A stretch of 64,000 nt of DNA from Bradyrhizobium sp. SRL28 (GCF_018596315.1 NZ_JAHEAG010000003.1:310001-374000); one strand, 5' to 3'; positions 16,327 through 25,920 are shown, counted from the stretch's first letter. A program made the numbers and translations. Notes: generated by a model not told the origin, from the sequence alone.

Positions 16327-17604
16327 CTACGCTGCAACGGCCTGCGGCAGAATTGGCGCTACTGCGTCGTATCGCGCACCGGCGCGCAGACAGAACTCAG
16401 GCTGCAGCAGACGCTCGGCGATTACTTCATTGTTCTCGTTGTCGCGAAGGACAAATCGTCCGGTTCGCTCCCCGATCACCGAGACGTCGGCCTCCCTGCC
16501 AATCCTCAGGGCGCCGATTTCGTCAGCACGGCCGAGCATTTTGGCCGGGTTGGACGTGACCATCGGTACGACCTGCTCAAGCGAAAGCCCGAGCGCCATC
16601 ATCGAACTCATCGCCTGAACGAGGCTGAACTTGGCCTGGCCGGCGAAGGGATGATTTTCGTCGTCCTCATGCTGGTCCGGGGTGCCGGCAGGCGCAGGCA
16701 CATGGGTGTTGTAACCGTGAATGTCCGCACCGAGCGTGGTGGGAATAATGCCGGCGGCGATCGCTTTCTTGGCGAGGCGATAGGAGAAATGGCTGCCGTG
16801 ACCGACGTCGACCTTCAGGCCGCGATCGAGCGCCGCCTGAATCACCGGATGCACTTCACCCTCACGGTTGACGAAGCCGCCGGGATGGCGCGTGAACGGA
16901 TGCGCCAGCACGTCGCCCTCTCGCAGCAAAGGAATCACGCGCGCCAGAATTGTGTCGACATCTTCGCCGTTGGTGCCGCTTTCGGGCAGGCCCCAGAGCT
17001 GACCAAAATGCACATAGACCGGCAGATCGGCGCGTCGTCCGATCTCGGCCGCCATTTCGATGACGCGAATGCCCCAACGCGCGAAACCACCAATCTCAGC
17101 ATGAGCCTTGATGCCGCGAACAATGTCGAGATTGCACGTTGCCGACTTCACCGTAGCGTCGATATCGACGCCATCGGGGCTGTAGAGCTTGGGATAGTAA
17201 TGGCCCTCGAGCCCGCCCACCAGGTAGGCCGACAGGAAGGCGTAAACGCGCGATTTCGCAGGCTCGGCGACGAAGTGCCGGAAGCCGGGCAGCGTCATGC
17301 AGGACGGGCCACCCTGATCGACCAGCGTCGTCACACCGGACTGGACGCCCACCATGTCGGCATTCATGCCGAAGCGGCCGGTGACATACTGATAGACATG
17401 CGCGTGGGTATCGATGAGACCCGGCAATACCAGCTTGCCGGTCACATCGATCACTTCTCTGGCGCTGGTCGGCAAAATGTCGCTCTGCACCGCCGCGATC
17501 TTGCCGTTGCGAATGGCGACGTCCTTGATCCCGTCGATGCCGGAGGCCGGGCAGATCACGCGGCCGCCGCGCAGAAGCTGGTCGAAGGTGGCGCTGATCG
17601 ACAT
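16327..17604 (-). CDS. Amidohydrolase-superfamily metal-dependent hydrolase (dihydroorotase/deacetylase-like)
   Basis: A 425-residue TIM-barrel hydrolase. The N-terminal beta-sandwich gives LLRGGRVICP, followed by the metal motif GLIDTHAHVYQY and later ligands in YVHFGQ, VGHGSH and LGADIH. The C-terminal block NPAKMLGR-ADEIGALRIGREADV is the amidohydrolase end. Members cleave cyclic amides or N-acyl groups. I use the ATG at 17604, preceded by AGGAGA at 8 bases. It is the first gene of the hydroxylase/Liv operon, so ring hydroxylation followed by amide ring opening is a plausible pathway; the substrate is unknown. Confidence 0.88.
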   Translation of the reverse strand: MSISATFDQLLRGGRVICPASGIDGIKDVAIRNGKIAAVQSDILPTSAREVIDVTGKLVLPGLIDTHAHVYQYVTGRFGMNADMVGVQSGVTTLVDQGGPSCMTLPGFRHFVAEPAKSRVYAFLSAYLVGGLEGHYYPKLYSPDGVDIDATVKSATCNLDIVRGIKAHAEIGGFARWGIRVIEMAAEIGRRADLPVYVHFGQLWGLPESGTNGEDVDTILARVIPLLREGDVLAHPFTRHPGGFVNREGEVHPVIQAALDRGLKVDVGHGSHFSYRLAKKAIAAGIIPTTLGADIHGYNTHVPAPAGTPDQHEDDENHPFAGQAKFSLVQAMSSMMALGLSLEQVVPMVTSNPAKMLGRADEIGALRIGREADVSVIGERTGRFVLRDNENNEVIAERLLQPEFCLRAGARYDAVAPILPQAVAA

Positions 17605-17652
17605 GAACAATCTCTCCTGTCTTCGCCGGCGGCGTTACCCCGCCGTCGCCAG

Positions 17653-17674
17653 AATACGAAGCATACTTCGTATT
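17653..17674. promoter_or_regulatory. Palindromic operator, probable MarR-type site
   Basis: A perfect inverted repeat AATACGAAG (17653-17661) / CTTCGTATT (17666-17674) with 4-base centre CATA. It lies in the 162-base divergent spacer between the amidohydrolase operon and the MarR gene, 49 bases from the operon's first ATG. MarR dimers bind 16-22 bp palindromes of this form. The link to the adjacent regulator is inference from position. Confidence 0.7.
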
Positions 17675-17766
17675 TTACAAGAGCAAACTTCATGCCATGA
17701 TCTTCCCGTGGCGAAGCCCATCGAATCGAGCTAATCGCATCGATATTCCGAGGCGGGGAGAGTGCG

Positions 17767-18261
17767 TTGCGGAAAGCAAAAAAGCGTCATGGCGAGACCA
17801 GGCATCGCCCGTGGCCGCTGTCAGAACGACCGGGCTTTCTGATCCGGCGGCTGCATCAGATTCACGTCGCGCTGTTCCAGGAAGCGTGCGGAGAATTCGA
17901 GGTGACGCCGCTGCAATACAGCCTGCTTTCGGCGCTTGCGGTGCGGAAAACCGCCGATCAGACCACGTTGGCGGCCGATATTGCGCTGGACAGGACGACG
18001 ACGACCGGAGCGCTCAAGCGGCTGGCAGCGCGCAACTTTGTCGAGAGAGCCGTAGATGACGAGGACCGCCGCGCGCGGCTCTGTAGATTGACGCCGGCGG
18101 GAGCAGCGCTTCTGGCAAAAATCGAGACCTCGGCGCGGGCCGCGCACCGCGCTACGCTCGATAACTTAAGCGAAAGGGAGCAAGCCGTATTCGTCGATAT
18201 GATGCAGCGCATCGTTGCGGCGCACTCCAATCGCGACAGCGCTGCTGCCCTGTTCGATTGA
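17767..18261 (+). CDS. MarR-family transcriptional regulator
   Basis: A 164-residue winged-helix regulator. The DNA-binding part is TTLAADIALDRTTTTGALKRL, followed by the wing VDDEDRRARLCRLTPAGAAL, which is the MarR signature D-x-R-DRR. The TTG start at 17767 follows a GGGGAG at 6-7 bases. It lies divergent to the molybdenum-hydroxylase/Liv operon with a palindrome in the shared spacer, and so likely represses that operon until a phenolic or heterocyclic ligand binds. Confidence 0.93.
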   Translation: MRKAKKRHGETRHRPWPLSERPGFLIRRLHQIHVALFQEACGEFEVTPLQYSLLSALAVRKTADQTTLAADIALDRTTTTGALKRLAARNFVERAVDDEDRRARLCRLTPAGAALLAKIETSARAAHRATLDNLSEREQAVFVDMMQRIVAAHSNRDSAAALFD

Positions 18262-18417
18262 GCACCGCGGTGCCATCTGCCGCCTTTTTAGCTCGAATTG
18301 CATAATTTGTAGTCACCCGGTAACGCAGGCGCCTGTATGCCATTGGACGCAGCGGAGTGCGGCTGCAATCGATCGAGCGAAAGCGGCTTCTTGCGGGCGT
18401 CGTGACGGTCAGTGATC

Positions 18418-20085
18418 TCAGGTCGCGAACTCAGCCAGTTCCGGCTCGATATGCGGCACGGCTTCGACCAGCTCGCGTGTGTAAGCGGTTTTGGGATTGT
18501 CGAACATCGCGCGGCTCTCGCCCTGTTCGACGATGCGGCCGTTTTGCAGCACGATGGTTCGATCGCACATCATGCGAACGACGTTGAGGTCGTGGCTGAC
18601 AAAGAGGAAGGCCAAATTGTCCTCGCGCCGCAGCCGGTCGAGCAGTTGCAGCACCACCGCCTGCACCGAGACGTCGAGCGCTGCCGTCGGCTCATCCAGC
18701 ACGAGGAGGCGCGGCCGGCAGGCGATGGCGCGGGCGATGCCGACGCGGGCCTTCTGGCCGCCTGAGAGCTGATGCGGAAAGCGCGTCAGCAATTCGATCT
18801 CCAGTCCCACGCGCTGCGCGCACTCCTCCACCCGCTCCCGCAAGGCGTCGCCCGCGCGCATGCCACCAAGCCGAAGCAGCGGATGGGCGATGCAGTCAAA
18901 GGCGGTGAAACGCGGGTTGAGGCTGTCATTCGGATCCTGAAAGACGATCTGGATATCCCTGCGAAACGGCGACCGGTGAAAATCGCGCGCGGGGATGTGG
19001 CCGATCGACTGTCCCTCGAACGCGATCTCCCCCTCGCTCGGGTCGATCAGCCGGCAGATGATGCGCGACGTCGTACTCTTGCCGGAGCCGGATTCGCCAA
19101 CCAGACCGACGCTCTCGCCGGCGCTGATCATCATGGAAAAGTCTGCTACCGCCGGGGCGCCCTGATCGAACCGCTTTGCGAGTTTCTGCACCTCCAGCAG
19201 CGGCGGCGTACCCGGCGCAGGCCGCGGCCTGGGCGCGACCTGCATCGCAATGCGCCGCCCCCTCTCCTCTTCCGGCACCAGGTCCGCAATCCGGGAATTC
19301 GCCGTGGGCGAAGCCGCCACCAGGCGTTTGGTGTAGCGGTGCTGTGGCGCGCGGAAGAGAGTTTTCGGTTCGGCCTCCTCGACCAGCCGACCCTGCTCCA
19401 TCACCACGACGCGGCGACAGTAGCGCGCGGCGAGACCGAGGTCATGGGTGATCAGGATGGTCGCCATGCCGCGCTCGGCCGCAATCCCGGTCAGAAGGTC
19501 CATCACGACCTTCTGCGTCGTGACGTCGAGGCCGGTGGTCGGCTCGTCGGCGATCAGCAGCGCCGGATTGCAGGAAATCGCCATGGCGATCATCACGCGC
19601 TGGCACATGCCGCCGGAGAGCTCGTGCGGGTAAGCGGCCATCCGCTTTTCGGGATCGCGAATTTGCACGGCGCGCAGCAGCTCCAGCGCCTGCGCGCGCG
19701 CTTCACCTCGGGGCATTCGCTTATGGGCCGTTATCGCATCAGCGATCTGGTCCCCGACGGCACGGATCGGATTGAGCGCTGCACGCGGGTTCTGGAAGAT
19801 CATCGCCATCGCCGCACCATGCAAATGGCGGAAATCACCCGCCGATATCCGCGTGATGTCCTGCCCGCGAAACCGGATGTCGCCTGCCGTGATCCGCCCG
19901 GCCGCATCGAGCAGCCGCGTGATCGCAAAGCCGGTGACGGACTTGCCCGAGCCGCTCTCGCCGACGAGGCCGAGCATCTCGCCCTCGCCGAGCGTCAGCG
20001 TGACACCACGCACCGCCTCGACAAGGCCACGCCGTGTCGAGAAGGTGACGTGCAGGTCGCTTAATGCCAACAGCGATGAGGTCAT
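18418..20085 (-). CDS. Peptide/opine-type ABC transporter ATP-binding protein, two fused ABC domains (DppDF-like)
   Basis: A 555-residue tandem ATPase. Domain 1 has Walker A GESGSGKS (about 40), signature LSGGMCQR and Walker B LLIADEPTTGLD. Domain 2 begins near residue 285 with another GESGSGKS, signature LSGGQKARVGIA and LLVLDEPTAALD. Each half is followed by the oligopeptide C-terminal extension type. Such fusions (YejF/GsiA-like) replace separate DppD and DppF. The ATG at 20085 overlaps the permease stop. It is the last gene of a transporter operon running from the hydantoinase side. Confidence 0.94.
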   Translation of the reverse strand: MTSSLLALSDLHVTFSTRRGLVEAVRGVTLTLGEGEMLGLVGESGSGKSVTGFAITRLLDAAGRITAGDIRFRGQDITRISAGDFRHLHGAAMAMIFQNPRAALNPIRAVGDQIADAITAHKRMPRGEARAQALELLRAVQIRDPEKRMAAYPHELSGGMCQRVMIAMAISCNPALLIADEPTTGLDVTTQKVVMDLLTGIAAERGMATILITHDLGLAARYCRRVVVMEQGRLVEEAEPKTLFRAPQHRYTKRLVAASPTANSRIADLVPEEERGRRIAMQVAPRPRPAPGTPPLLEVQKLAKRFDQGAPAVADFSMMISAGESVGLVGESGSGKSTTSRIICRLIDPSEGEIAFEGQSIGHIPARDFHRSPFRRDIQIVFQDPNDSLNPRFTAFDCIAHPLLRLGGMRAGDALRERVEECAQRVGLEIELLTRFPHQLSGGQKARVGIARAIACRPRLLVLDEPTAALDVSVQAVVLQLLDRLRREDNLAFLFVSHDLNVVRMMCDRTIVLQNGRIVEQGESRAMFDNPKTAYTRELVEAVPHIEPELAEFAT

Positions 20086-20930
20086 GTTCGCATGCGGGGG
20101 TCGAGAATATCGCGCACCCCGTCGCCGAGCAGGTTGAAGCACAGCACCGTCAGCATCAGCGCCAGGCCCGGAAAGGCGACCAGCCACCATTTGCCGGTGG
20201 AAATGAAGCGCGCGCCCTCCGCAACCATGATGCCCCATTCCGGCGTCGGCGGTTTGACGCCGAGGCCAATAAAGGAAAGTCCGGCGGCATTGAGGATCGC
20301 CCAGCCAAGATTGAGCGATATTTGCACCGCCATGGCCGGCAGCACGTTCGGCAATAGGAAGCGCAGCACGACCGAGAGGTGGCTGTCGCCGCAGGCGCGC
20401 GCCGCTTCGACCCAGCCGACATTGCGACGGACATTCACCTCCGCCCGCGCAAAGCGGATGTAGAACGGCAGATTGATGATAGCGGTCGCGATGACGATGT
20501 TTTCGACCCGATTGCCGAGCGCTGCGACCATCGCCATGGCCAGCACGAAAAGCGGAAAGGCCATCACGACGTCGACGAAGCGGCCGACGCCGCGATCGAG
20601 CCGGCCGCCGGTATAGCCGCAGATCGCACCGATGACGGCGCCGATGGCAAAGGAGATTCCAACCGCCGAGACGGCGATGGCGAGGTCGAGCCGTGCCGCG
20701 ACGATAAGGCGGCTGAACACGTCGCGGCCGAGCTGATCAGTGCCGGCGATGTGTGCCGCGCTCGGCGGCATCAGGGCTTGCGAAACGTTCGAGACGATCG
20801 GATCATACGGCACGATCCACGGCCCGAAAATCGCGATCAGCGTAAGCAGGAAGACGCCTGCAGCGGCAACGGCGGTGAGCGGGTTGCCGCGCAAAATCCA
20901 GCCGGCATGGCGAAGCGTTGCGCTGGTCAT
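20082..20930 (-). CDS. Peptide/opine-type ABC transporter permease (DppC-like)
   Basis: A 282-residue permease with six predicted membrane segments. It has the DppC N-terminal region GPWIVPYDP and HIAGTDQLGRDVFSRLI, and the EAARACGDSHLSV-(x)-FLLPNVLP EAA loop that docks with the ATPase. The ATG at 20930 overlaps the DppB stop by four bases. Upstream in-frame codons lie over dppB and are ignored. Confidence 0.95.
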   Translation of the reverse strand: MTSATLRHAGWILRGNPLTAVAAAGVFLLTLIAIFGPWIVPYDPIVSNVSQALMPPSAAHIAGTDQLGRDVFSRLIVAARLDLAIAVSAVGISFAIGAVIGAICGYTGGRLDRGVGRFVDVVMAFPLFVLAMAMVAALGNRVENIVIATAIINLPFYIRFARAEVNVRRNVGWVEAARACGDSHLSVVLRFLLPNVLPAMAVQISLNLGWAILNAAGLSFIGLGVKPPTPEWGIMVAEGARFISTGKWWLVAFPGLALMLTVLCFNLLGDGVRDILDPRMRT

Positions 20931-21958
20931 CCGATCGTCACCCGTGGATCGGCAATGCCATAAAGGATATCCACCAGCAGGTTGACGATCACAAACACGG
21001 TCGCCATCAGCAGCACAAAGCCCTGTACCGGCGCATAATCGGACGAGAGCAACGCATCGAGCGCGTAGGAAGCGACGCCCGGCCAGGAGAACACCTTCTC
21101 GACCAGGACATTGGCGCCGAGCATGGTCGAGAACACGATGCCTGCGATGGTGATGACCGGCAGAATGGCATTCCTTAGCGCATAAGTGACGACGACCCGC
21201 CACCAGGGAAGGCCTACGGAACGCGCGGTGCGCACGAAATCGCTCCCAAGTGAGACCAGCATCGAGGCCCGCGTGATGCGCGCCAGCGGCGCCACCACAA
21301 ACAGCGCCATGCTCAGCGCCGGCAAGATCAGTTGCCTGAAGGCGGCCCACCATCCATCAAAATCGCCTGCGAGCAGGAAATCGATCAACAGGAAGCCGGT
21401 CCGCCTTGGCGGCAGCGACGCAAAGATATCGACCCGGCCGGTCGGGTCGGGCGCAAGCCCGAGCAGATAATAGAAGACATAGATCAGCAGCAGGCCCGAA
21501 ACGAACGTCGGCACACAGACGCCGAGCGCGCAGAAAAACCGCACGCCATGATCGATGATGGAGCCCTGTCTCAGGGCGGCCAACACACCGAGCGGCACCG
21601 CCGACAGCAACGCGATCAACAATGCCGTGAAGGTGAGTTCCAGCGAGGCCGGCAGCCGCTCGCGGAGATCTTTCGTGACCAACTGCCCGGTCATCATCGA
21701 TCTACCGAGATTGCCGCTGCCGACATCATAGAGATACAGCATCAATTGTTCCGGCACCGGCTTGTTGAGGCCCATCTGCTTGCGGATGACTTCGATCTCC
21801 TCCTTGCCGGCATTCGGCCCGGAAGCGAAGAACACCGCAGGATCGCCCGGCAGCACCCGCATCAGCAGGAAGGTGAAGACGAGCACGCCAAAGAGCGCCG
21901 GCAGCGAGGACAGGAAGCGCCTGCCCGCCCGTATCACCGTTGCTCCAAAGGCCGCCAT
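20927..21958 (-). CDS. Peptide/opine-type ABC transporter permease (DppB-like)
   Basis: A 343-residue permease with the first helix FGVLVFTFLLMRVLPGDP, typical of DppB, and the EAA loop 'TARSVGLPWWRVVVTYALRN' region near the C-terminus. It starts 12 bases after the binding-protein stop and overlaps DppC. Together with the fused ATPase it completes an importer for a peptide-like ligand. Confidence 0.95.
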   Translation of the reverse strand: MAAFGATVIRAGRRFLSSLPALFGVLVFTFLLMRVLPGDPAVFFASGPNAGKEEIEVIRKQMGLNKPVPEQLMLYLYDVGSGNLGRSMMTGQLVTKDLRERLPASLELTFTALLIALLSAVPLGVLAALRQGSIIDHGVRFFCALGVCVPTFVSGLLLIYVFYYLLGLAPDPTGRVDIFASLPPRRTGFLLIDFLLAGDFDGWWAAFRQLILPALSMALFVVAPLARITRASMLVSLGSDFVRTARSVGLPWWRVVVTYALRNAILPVITIAGIVFSTMLGANVLVEKVFSWPGVASYALDALLSSDYAPVQGFVLLMATVFVIVNLLVDILYGIADPRVTIG

Positions 21959-21970
21959 CTGACCTACCGG

Positions 21971-23587
21971 TTACTTGCGATTGAGATCGCGATAATCCAC
22001 CTGGCGGTGGAACTGGTAGGTGTAGCCCTCGACCGAGGGCGCCATCACGGCGTCCTGGCTGGGCTGCCAGAGCGGTATCTGCGGTATCTCGCTGAAATGG
22101 ATGGCGTTGAGCTTTACGCCGTCTTCCTCATACTTGGCCGCATCGGGTTCGAAACGGGCTTTCTGCGCGATCTCCACTAGTTCCGGATTGTTGATCGATG
22201 AGTAGTTCCAGCGCTGATTGCCGGTGTAGAAATTGCGGTAGAAATAGTCGGTCGACGGCAGCCAGGCGACGATGCCCTCGGTGAAGAAGGGAAGCTTCTT
22301 CTCATTGATCTGCGTCGACATCTGCGCGTCCGGCAGCTTCTGGATATCGACCTTGACGCCGATCTTGGCCAGCGATTCCTTCACCAAGGCAGCCATCGGT
22401 TCGGCGGTCGAGGCCTGGCCGACATTGAAGCTGAACGTGGTCGAGAAGCCGTCCGGCATGCCTGCCGCCTTCAGATATTCCTTGGCCTTCTCGAGGTCGA
22501 GCTTCACAGGCTGCGGGATCGGATAGGCGCCGCTCGTTGGCTTGCCATCCGCCCATGTCGCGCCGAACAGCGGCGAGCCGCGGCCGAAGAGTGCTGCCTT
22601 GAACATGTCGTCATAGGGCAACGCAAAGCCGATGGCGCGACGCACATTGACGTTGTCGAAAGGCGGGATCTGATTGTTCATCGAGATGAAAGTGACGGCA
22701 TTATACTGGGGCGTCGAGATCACCTTCAGCTTGGCCTTTGCCTCAAGCGACTGGACATCACTCGCCTGCAGATCGATGACGAGATCGGCATCGCCGCGCT
22801 CGACCAGGTTGGCGCGTGTCGCCGGCTCCGGCACCGACTGCACGATGACGCGCTTGAAGAACGCGGACTTGTCGGCGGTGCCGCGATTCCATTCCGCGTT
22901 GCGGGCCATGATCACCTGCTCACCCGGCTTGAAGGTCTCGATCTTGTAGGCGCCGCTGCCGGCCGTGTTCTCCTTCAACCATGCCAGTGCCCAGGGATCG
23001 TCCGCCGTCGCATGTGCCTTCGCAACCTTGGAGTTGAAGATGATCGGATAGACGGTAGCGAGATTGGGAAGCGCCAGCTTGTCCGGTTTCGGCAGGGTCA
23101 CCTCGATGGTCAGGGGATCGATCACCTTGAACTGGTCGGCTGACGTCATCGATCCCGTGAGGAGTTGCGCCTTGCCGAGGACCGGCGCCGTGACGACCCG
23201 GTCAAGCGACCATTTGACATCTTCCGCCGTGACCGGCGTGCCGTCCTGAAACTTGGCGTCCTTGCGCAGGCGAAATGTCATCTTCAACCCGTCCGGGCTG
23301 ACTTCGTAGGATTCCGCCAACTCCCCGGTGATCTTGCCGAGGTCAAACACCCATTTGCCGTTGAGTTGCTTGCGGCCGAAGGAGACCAGCCGGTCGTAAG
23401 TGCTCAAACTCACCGCGAAGGCTTCGCGGGTCGAACCCGGAATATTGGGATCAAGTGTGTTGACCGACGCTCCGGTCACGTAGCGCAACGTTTCGGCGCG
23501 CGTTTGCGCCTGCACCGATCCAGCCGCCAGTGAGAAAGCGATGGAGGCAACCACCGTAAGCAGACGCCTGGATACTGTAACGCTCAT
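21971..23587 (-). CDS. Periplasmic peptide/nickel-type solute-binding protein (family 5)
   Basis: A 538-residue family 5 receptor. A signal peptide ends near AQA (residue about 27). The opening block ETLRYVTGASVNTLDPNIPGS and the signature-like DGLKMTFRLRKDAKFQDGTPVTAEDVKWSL follow. It supplies the adjacent DppBC-DF importer. Its neighbours upstream are a flavoprotein, SDR, epimerase and hydantoinase, which suggests that the ligand is processed by those enzymes rather than being a general dipeptide. Confidence 0.94.
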   Translation of the reverse strand: MSVTVSRRLLTVVASIAFSLAAGSVQAQTRAETLRYVTGASVNTLDPNIPGSTREAFAVSLSTYDRLVSFGRKQLNGKWVFDLGKITGELAESYEVSPDGLKMTFRLRKDAKFQDGTPVTAEDVKWSLDRVVTAPVLGKAQLLTGSMTSADQFKVIDPLTIEVTLPKPDKLALPNLATVYPIIFNSKVAKAHATADDPWALAWLKENTAGSGAYKIETFKPGEQVIMARNAEWNRGTADKSAFFKRVIVQSVPEPATRANLVERGDADLVIDLQASDVQSLEAKAKLKVISTPQYNAVTFISMNNQIPPFDNVNVRRAIGFALPYDDMFKAALFGRGSPLFGATWADGKPTSGAYPIPQPVKLDLEKAKEYLKAAGMPDGFSTTFSFNVGQASTAEPMAALVKESLAKIGVKVDIQKLPDAQMSTQINEKKLPFFTEGIVAWLPSTDYFYRNFYTGNQRWNYSSINNPELVEIAQKARFEPDAAKYEEDGVKLNAIHFSEIPQIPLWQPSQDAVMAPSVEGYTYQFHRQVDYRDLNRK

Positions 23588-23725
23588 CGGACTTATTCCC
23601 TGTTTGCCACGTTTATTTTCTGAATGAGAACATCAACTTAAAGCAAGGGATATGCCAACCGGACCCGCCGGAAGCGCAAGCATAGTAGGTGTGAGCCGAG
23701 CTTCCCAGCATCATCGAAAATTGTT

Positions 23726-25162
23726 TCACCGTTTCTCGCTCGCGGCCGGCATTTGCCGCGCGACGACTGCCTGCGGCACGTCGTACGCCTTGAACGAAGC
23801 CCAGTGCCGTTCGATGTCCGCGCGAAACAGGCCGCGCGTCAACCCATGCACCAGCTTCGGCACCGCCGTGGTCATCGCATTGATCGACGAGCCCGAAGCA
23901 CCAAAGCTCATGGTGGAGGCGATCGCGAAGACATGGATGTCCGCAATCCAGGGGGTTTCACCGGCGACGCGCTCCATCAGCGCGTAGTCATCAGCGAGAT
24001 AGGGAAAACGCCCGAGCCGCGGGCTGCGCTCGTCCGGCGGCGGTTGATAGCGGTCGGCCCAGGTCGCGATGTTGGCGGCGCAGTTTCGCAGCTCGGGCCG
24101 GCCTGCAAAATTCATGTCGATACCGGTGCCGCAAATCACGAAGTCGGCTGCGAACACACCCCTCGGCGTCTGCAATTCGACACCGCGAGCCGTTTCCCTG
24201 GCGGCTTCGATCGGTGCGCCCTCCTGCAGGTGAAAATTTGAATGGCGGGCACAACGATCGTAGGTCGCTTGCGGAAAGCCTTCCCGCATCTCCAGAACGG
24301 CGCGCATGAAGCGCCAGCGCCAGGCATCATCCAGATCGCAAAAATGTCGAAGGAAGCCGCGGAAGGTGAGCCAACGGTAGGGCTGGATCACCTGGATCTC
24401 CGCCCTGCGGCAAAACAGATGCACCTCTGCCGCGCCAGCCTCCAGTGCCGCCGCGGCATTGTCGAAGGCCGAGGCGCCGGCACCGATCACCGCAACCCGC
24501 TTGCCGCGCAAGCCCACGAAGTCGATCGGCTGCGCCGCATGCGCGCACACTGAAGACGGCAGATGGCGCAACGGCTCCGGAATGCTCCAGTCGCCCATAC
24601 CTTCCTGCCCCGTCGCCAGCACAATCTTCCGTGCAAAAACAGTGTCGACGCCGTCAGCGGTCTGCATCTTGGCCGCAAGCAATCCATCGGCCGCGGGCGA
24701 TATCTCGATGACCTCGCAACCATTGCGCACCGGCAGATCCACGACGCGCCTGAACCAGAGCAGATACTCGGCCCAAAGCTCGCGCGAAACCAGGTCGAGA
24801 TTCCGCCAATCCTCCTCACCGAAGCGTGCCTCGTGCCAGGACTGGTAGGTCAGGCTCGGGATATCAAGATCGGGCCCGGTGAAATGCTTCGGACTGCGCA
24901 GCGTATGCATGCGAGCGTAAGTGAGCCACGGTCCTTCCTGTCCCTCCTCCGCTTTGTCGAGCACAAGGATGTTGCTCACTTGCGAACGCATCAACCCGAA
25001 CGCTGTCGCGAGACCCGATTGCCCGGCGCCCACCACGAGCACGTCCAATGCCGGTCTGCCGTCCGGCCCGAGCTTGGGCGTCAGCCACGCAGCATTCGGA
25101 TGCGCGGTCTTGGCAAGATCGGCGCGAACCTGGGCTTCGAGAGCGATCAGGGCGCTGTTCAT
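23726..25162 (-). CDS. Flavin-containing monooxygenase-like NAD(P)/FAD oxidoreductase
   Basis: A 478-residue flavoprotein. The FAD Rossmann motif VVGAGQSGLA lies near residue 44. A second Rossmann motif, VAVIGAGASAFDNAA, near residue 215 binds NADP. A W-x3-R/Y 'LRSPKHF' segment resembles the class B monooxygenase group. Such enzymes do N-hydroxylation, S-oxidation or Baeyer-Villiger reactions. The ATG at 25162 overlaps the SDR stop. It is third in an epimerase-SDR-flavoprotein series, followed by the peptide-type transporter. Confidence 0.87.
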   Translation of the reverse strand: MNSALIALEAQVRADLAKTAHPNAAWLTPKLGPDGRPALDVLVVGAGQSGLATAFGLMRSQVSNILVLDKAEEGQEGPWLTYARMHTLRSPKHFTGPDLDIPSLTYQSWHEARFGEEDWRNLDLVSRELWAEYLLWFRRVVDLPVRNGCEVIEISPAADGLLAAKMQTADGVDTVFARKIVLATGQEGMGDWSIPEPLRHLPSSVCAHAAQPIDFVGLRGKRVAVIGAGASAFDNAAAALEAGAAEVHLFCRRAEIQVIQPYRWLTFRGFLRHFCDLDDAWRWRFMRAVLEMREGFPQATYDRCARHSNFHLQEGAPIEAARETARGVELQTPRGVFAADFVICGTGIDMNFAGRPELRNCAANIATWADRYQPPPDERSPRLGRFPYLADDYALMERVAGETPWIADIHVFAIASTMSFGASGSSINAMTTAVPKLVHGLTRGLFRADIERHWASFKAYDVPQAVVARQMPAASEKR

Positions 25163-25920
25163 GCCGCGAGCCAACCGCCGTCGACCACCATCACGGTACC
25201 GGTCGTAAAGGAAGACGCATCACTGGCAAGATGGAGCGCGGCCTCGGCCACCTCCTCCGGTTTGCCAAACCGCTTCATGGCATGGCGGTTGCGCGATGCT
25301 TCACGCACCGGCTCGGGGTCGGCGTGACGGGCAAAACTGCGCCGTAGCATTGGTGTGTCGATGGCACCCGGCGCGATCGCATTGACGCGGATGCCGTCGG
25401 TGGCGAAGTCGAGCGCCATTGTTCGAGTCAGGCTGATGATGGCCCCCTTCGCGGCGATATAGGCGCTGTTGCCCTTGCCGCCGGCGACCGCGAGCTGCGA
25501 TGCCAGCGTGATGATCGAGCCGCCGCCCCGCCGCTGCATCTCGGGCACCGCCGCTCGCGACCAAAGCCAGGTGCCGCCGACATTGGTGCGGAACACCGCG
25601 TCCCAATCGGCGGGATCGGTGGTCAGCACCGTGCCCCCGCAGGAAAAGCCTGCAGCAGCCATCAGCACATCGAGTTGGCCACGCCGGGCCATGACATCGC
25701 CCACGGTGTCGTTCGCGAAATCGGCCTCGCCGACATCGCCGACATGGAGAGATGCTTCGCCCTTCACGCCGTCGATCGCCGCCAGCGTCTCCTGCAAGCC
25801 CGCGCCGTCGCGATCGACCAGCGCAACAAAGGCACCTTCCTTCGCGAAAAGCACTGCGCTGGCTCGGCCGATGCCGGAGCCGCCGCCCGTCACGATCGCG
25901 GTCCGCCCTGCCAGTCTCAT
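25159..25920 (-). CDS. Short-chain dehydrogenase/reductase
   Basis: A 253-residue classical SDR. It has the cofactor motif TGGGSGIG (near residue 12), AAAGF (in place of NNAG), and catalytic Ser in LASQ with Y-x3-K in SAYIAAKGA. A C-terminal VMVVDGGW completes the family pattern. Asp at the end of strand 2 (LVDRD) predicts NAD preference. Four-base overlaps on both sides couple it to the epimerase and flavoprotein genes. Confidence 0.94.
   Translation of the reverse strand: MRLAGRTAIVTGGGSGIGRASAVLFAKEGAFVALVDRDGAGLQETLAAIDGVKGEASLHVGDVGEADFANDTVGDVMARRGQLDVLMAAAGFSCGGTVLTTDPADWDAVFRTNVGGTWLWSRAAVPEMQRRGGGSIITLASQLAVAGGKGNSAYIAAKGAIISLTRTMALDFATDGIRVNAIAPGAIDTPMLRRSFARHADPEPVREASRNRHAMKRFGKPEEVAEAALHLASDASSFTTGTVMVVDGGWLAA

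Noticed and set aside
16096..17700. Plus-strand open frame of 534 codons opposite the amidohydrolase
   Set aside because: Antisense shadow caused by high GC at third positions; no domain, and the minus-strand gene shows metal-ligand motifs.
18262..18289. GCACCGCGGTGC palindrome followed by TTTTT as a terminator after the MarR gene
   Set aside because: The palindrome has no room for a loop and is separated from the T-run by 11 bases, so a proper terminator hairpin is not formed.
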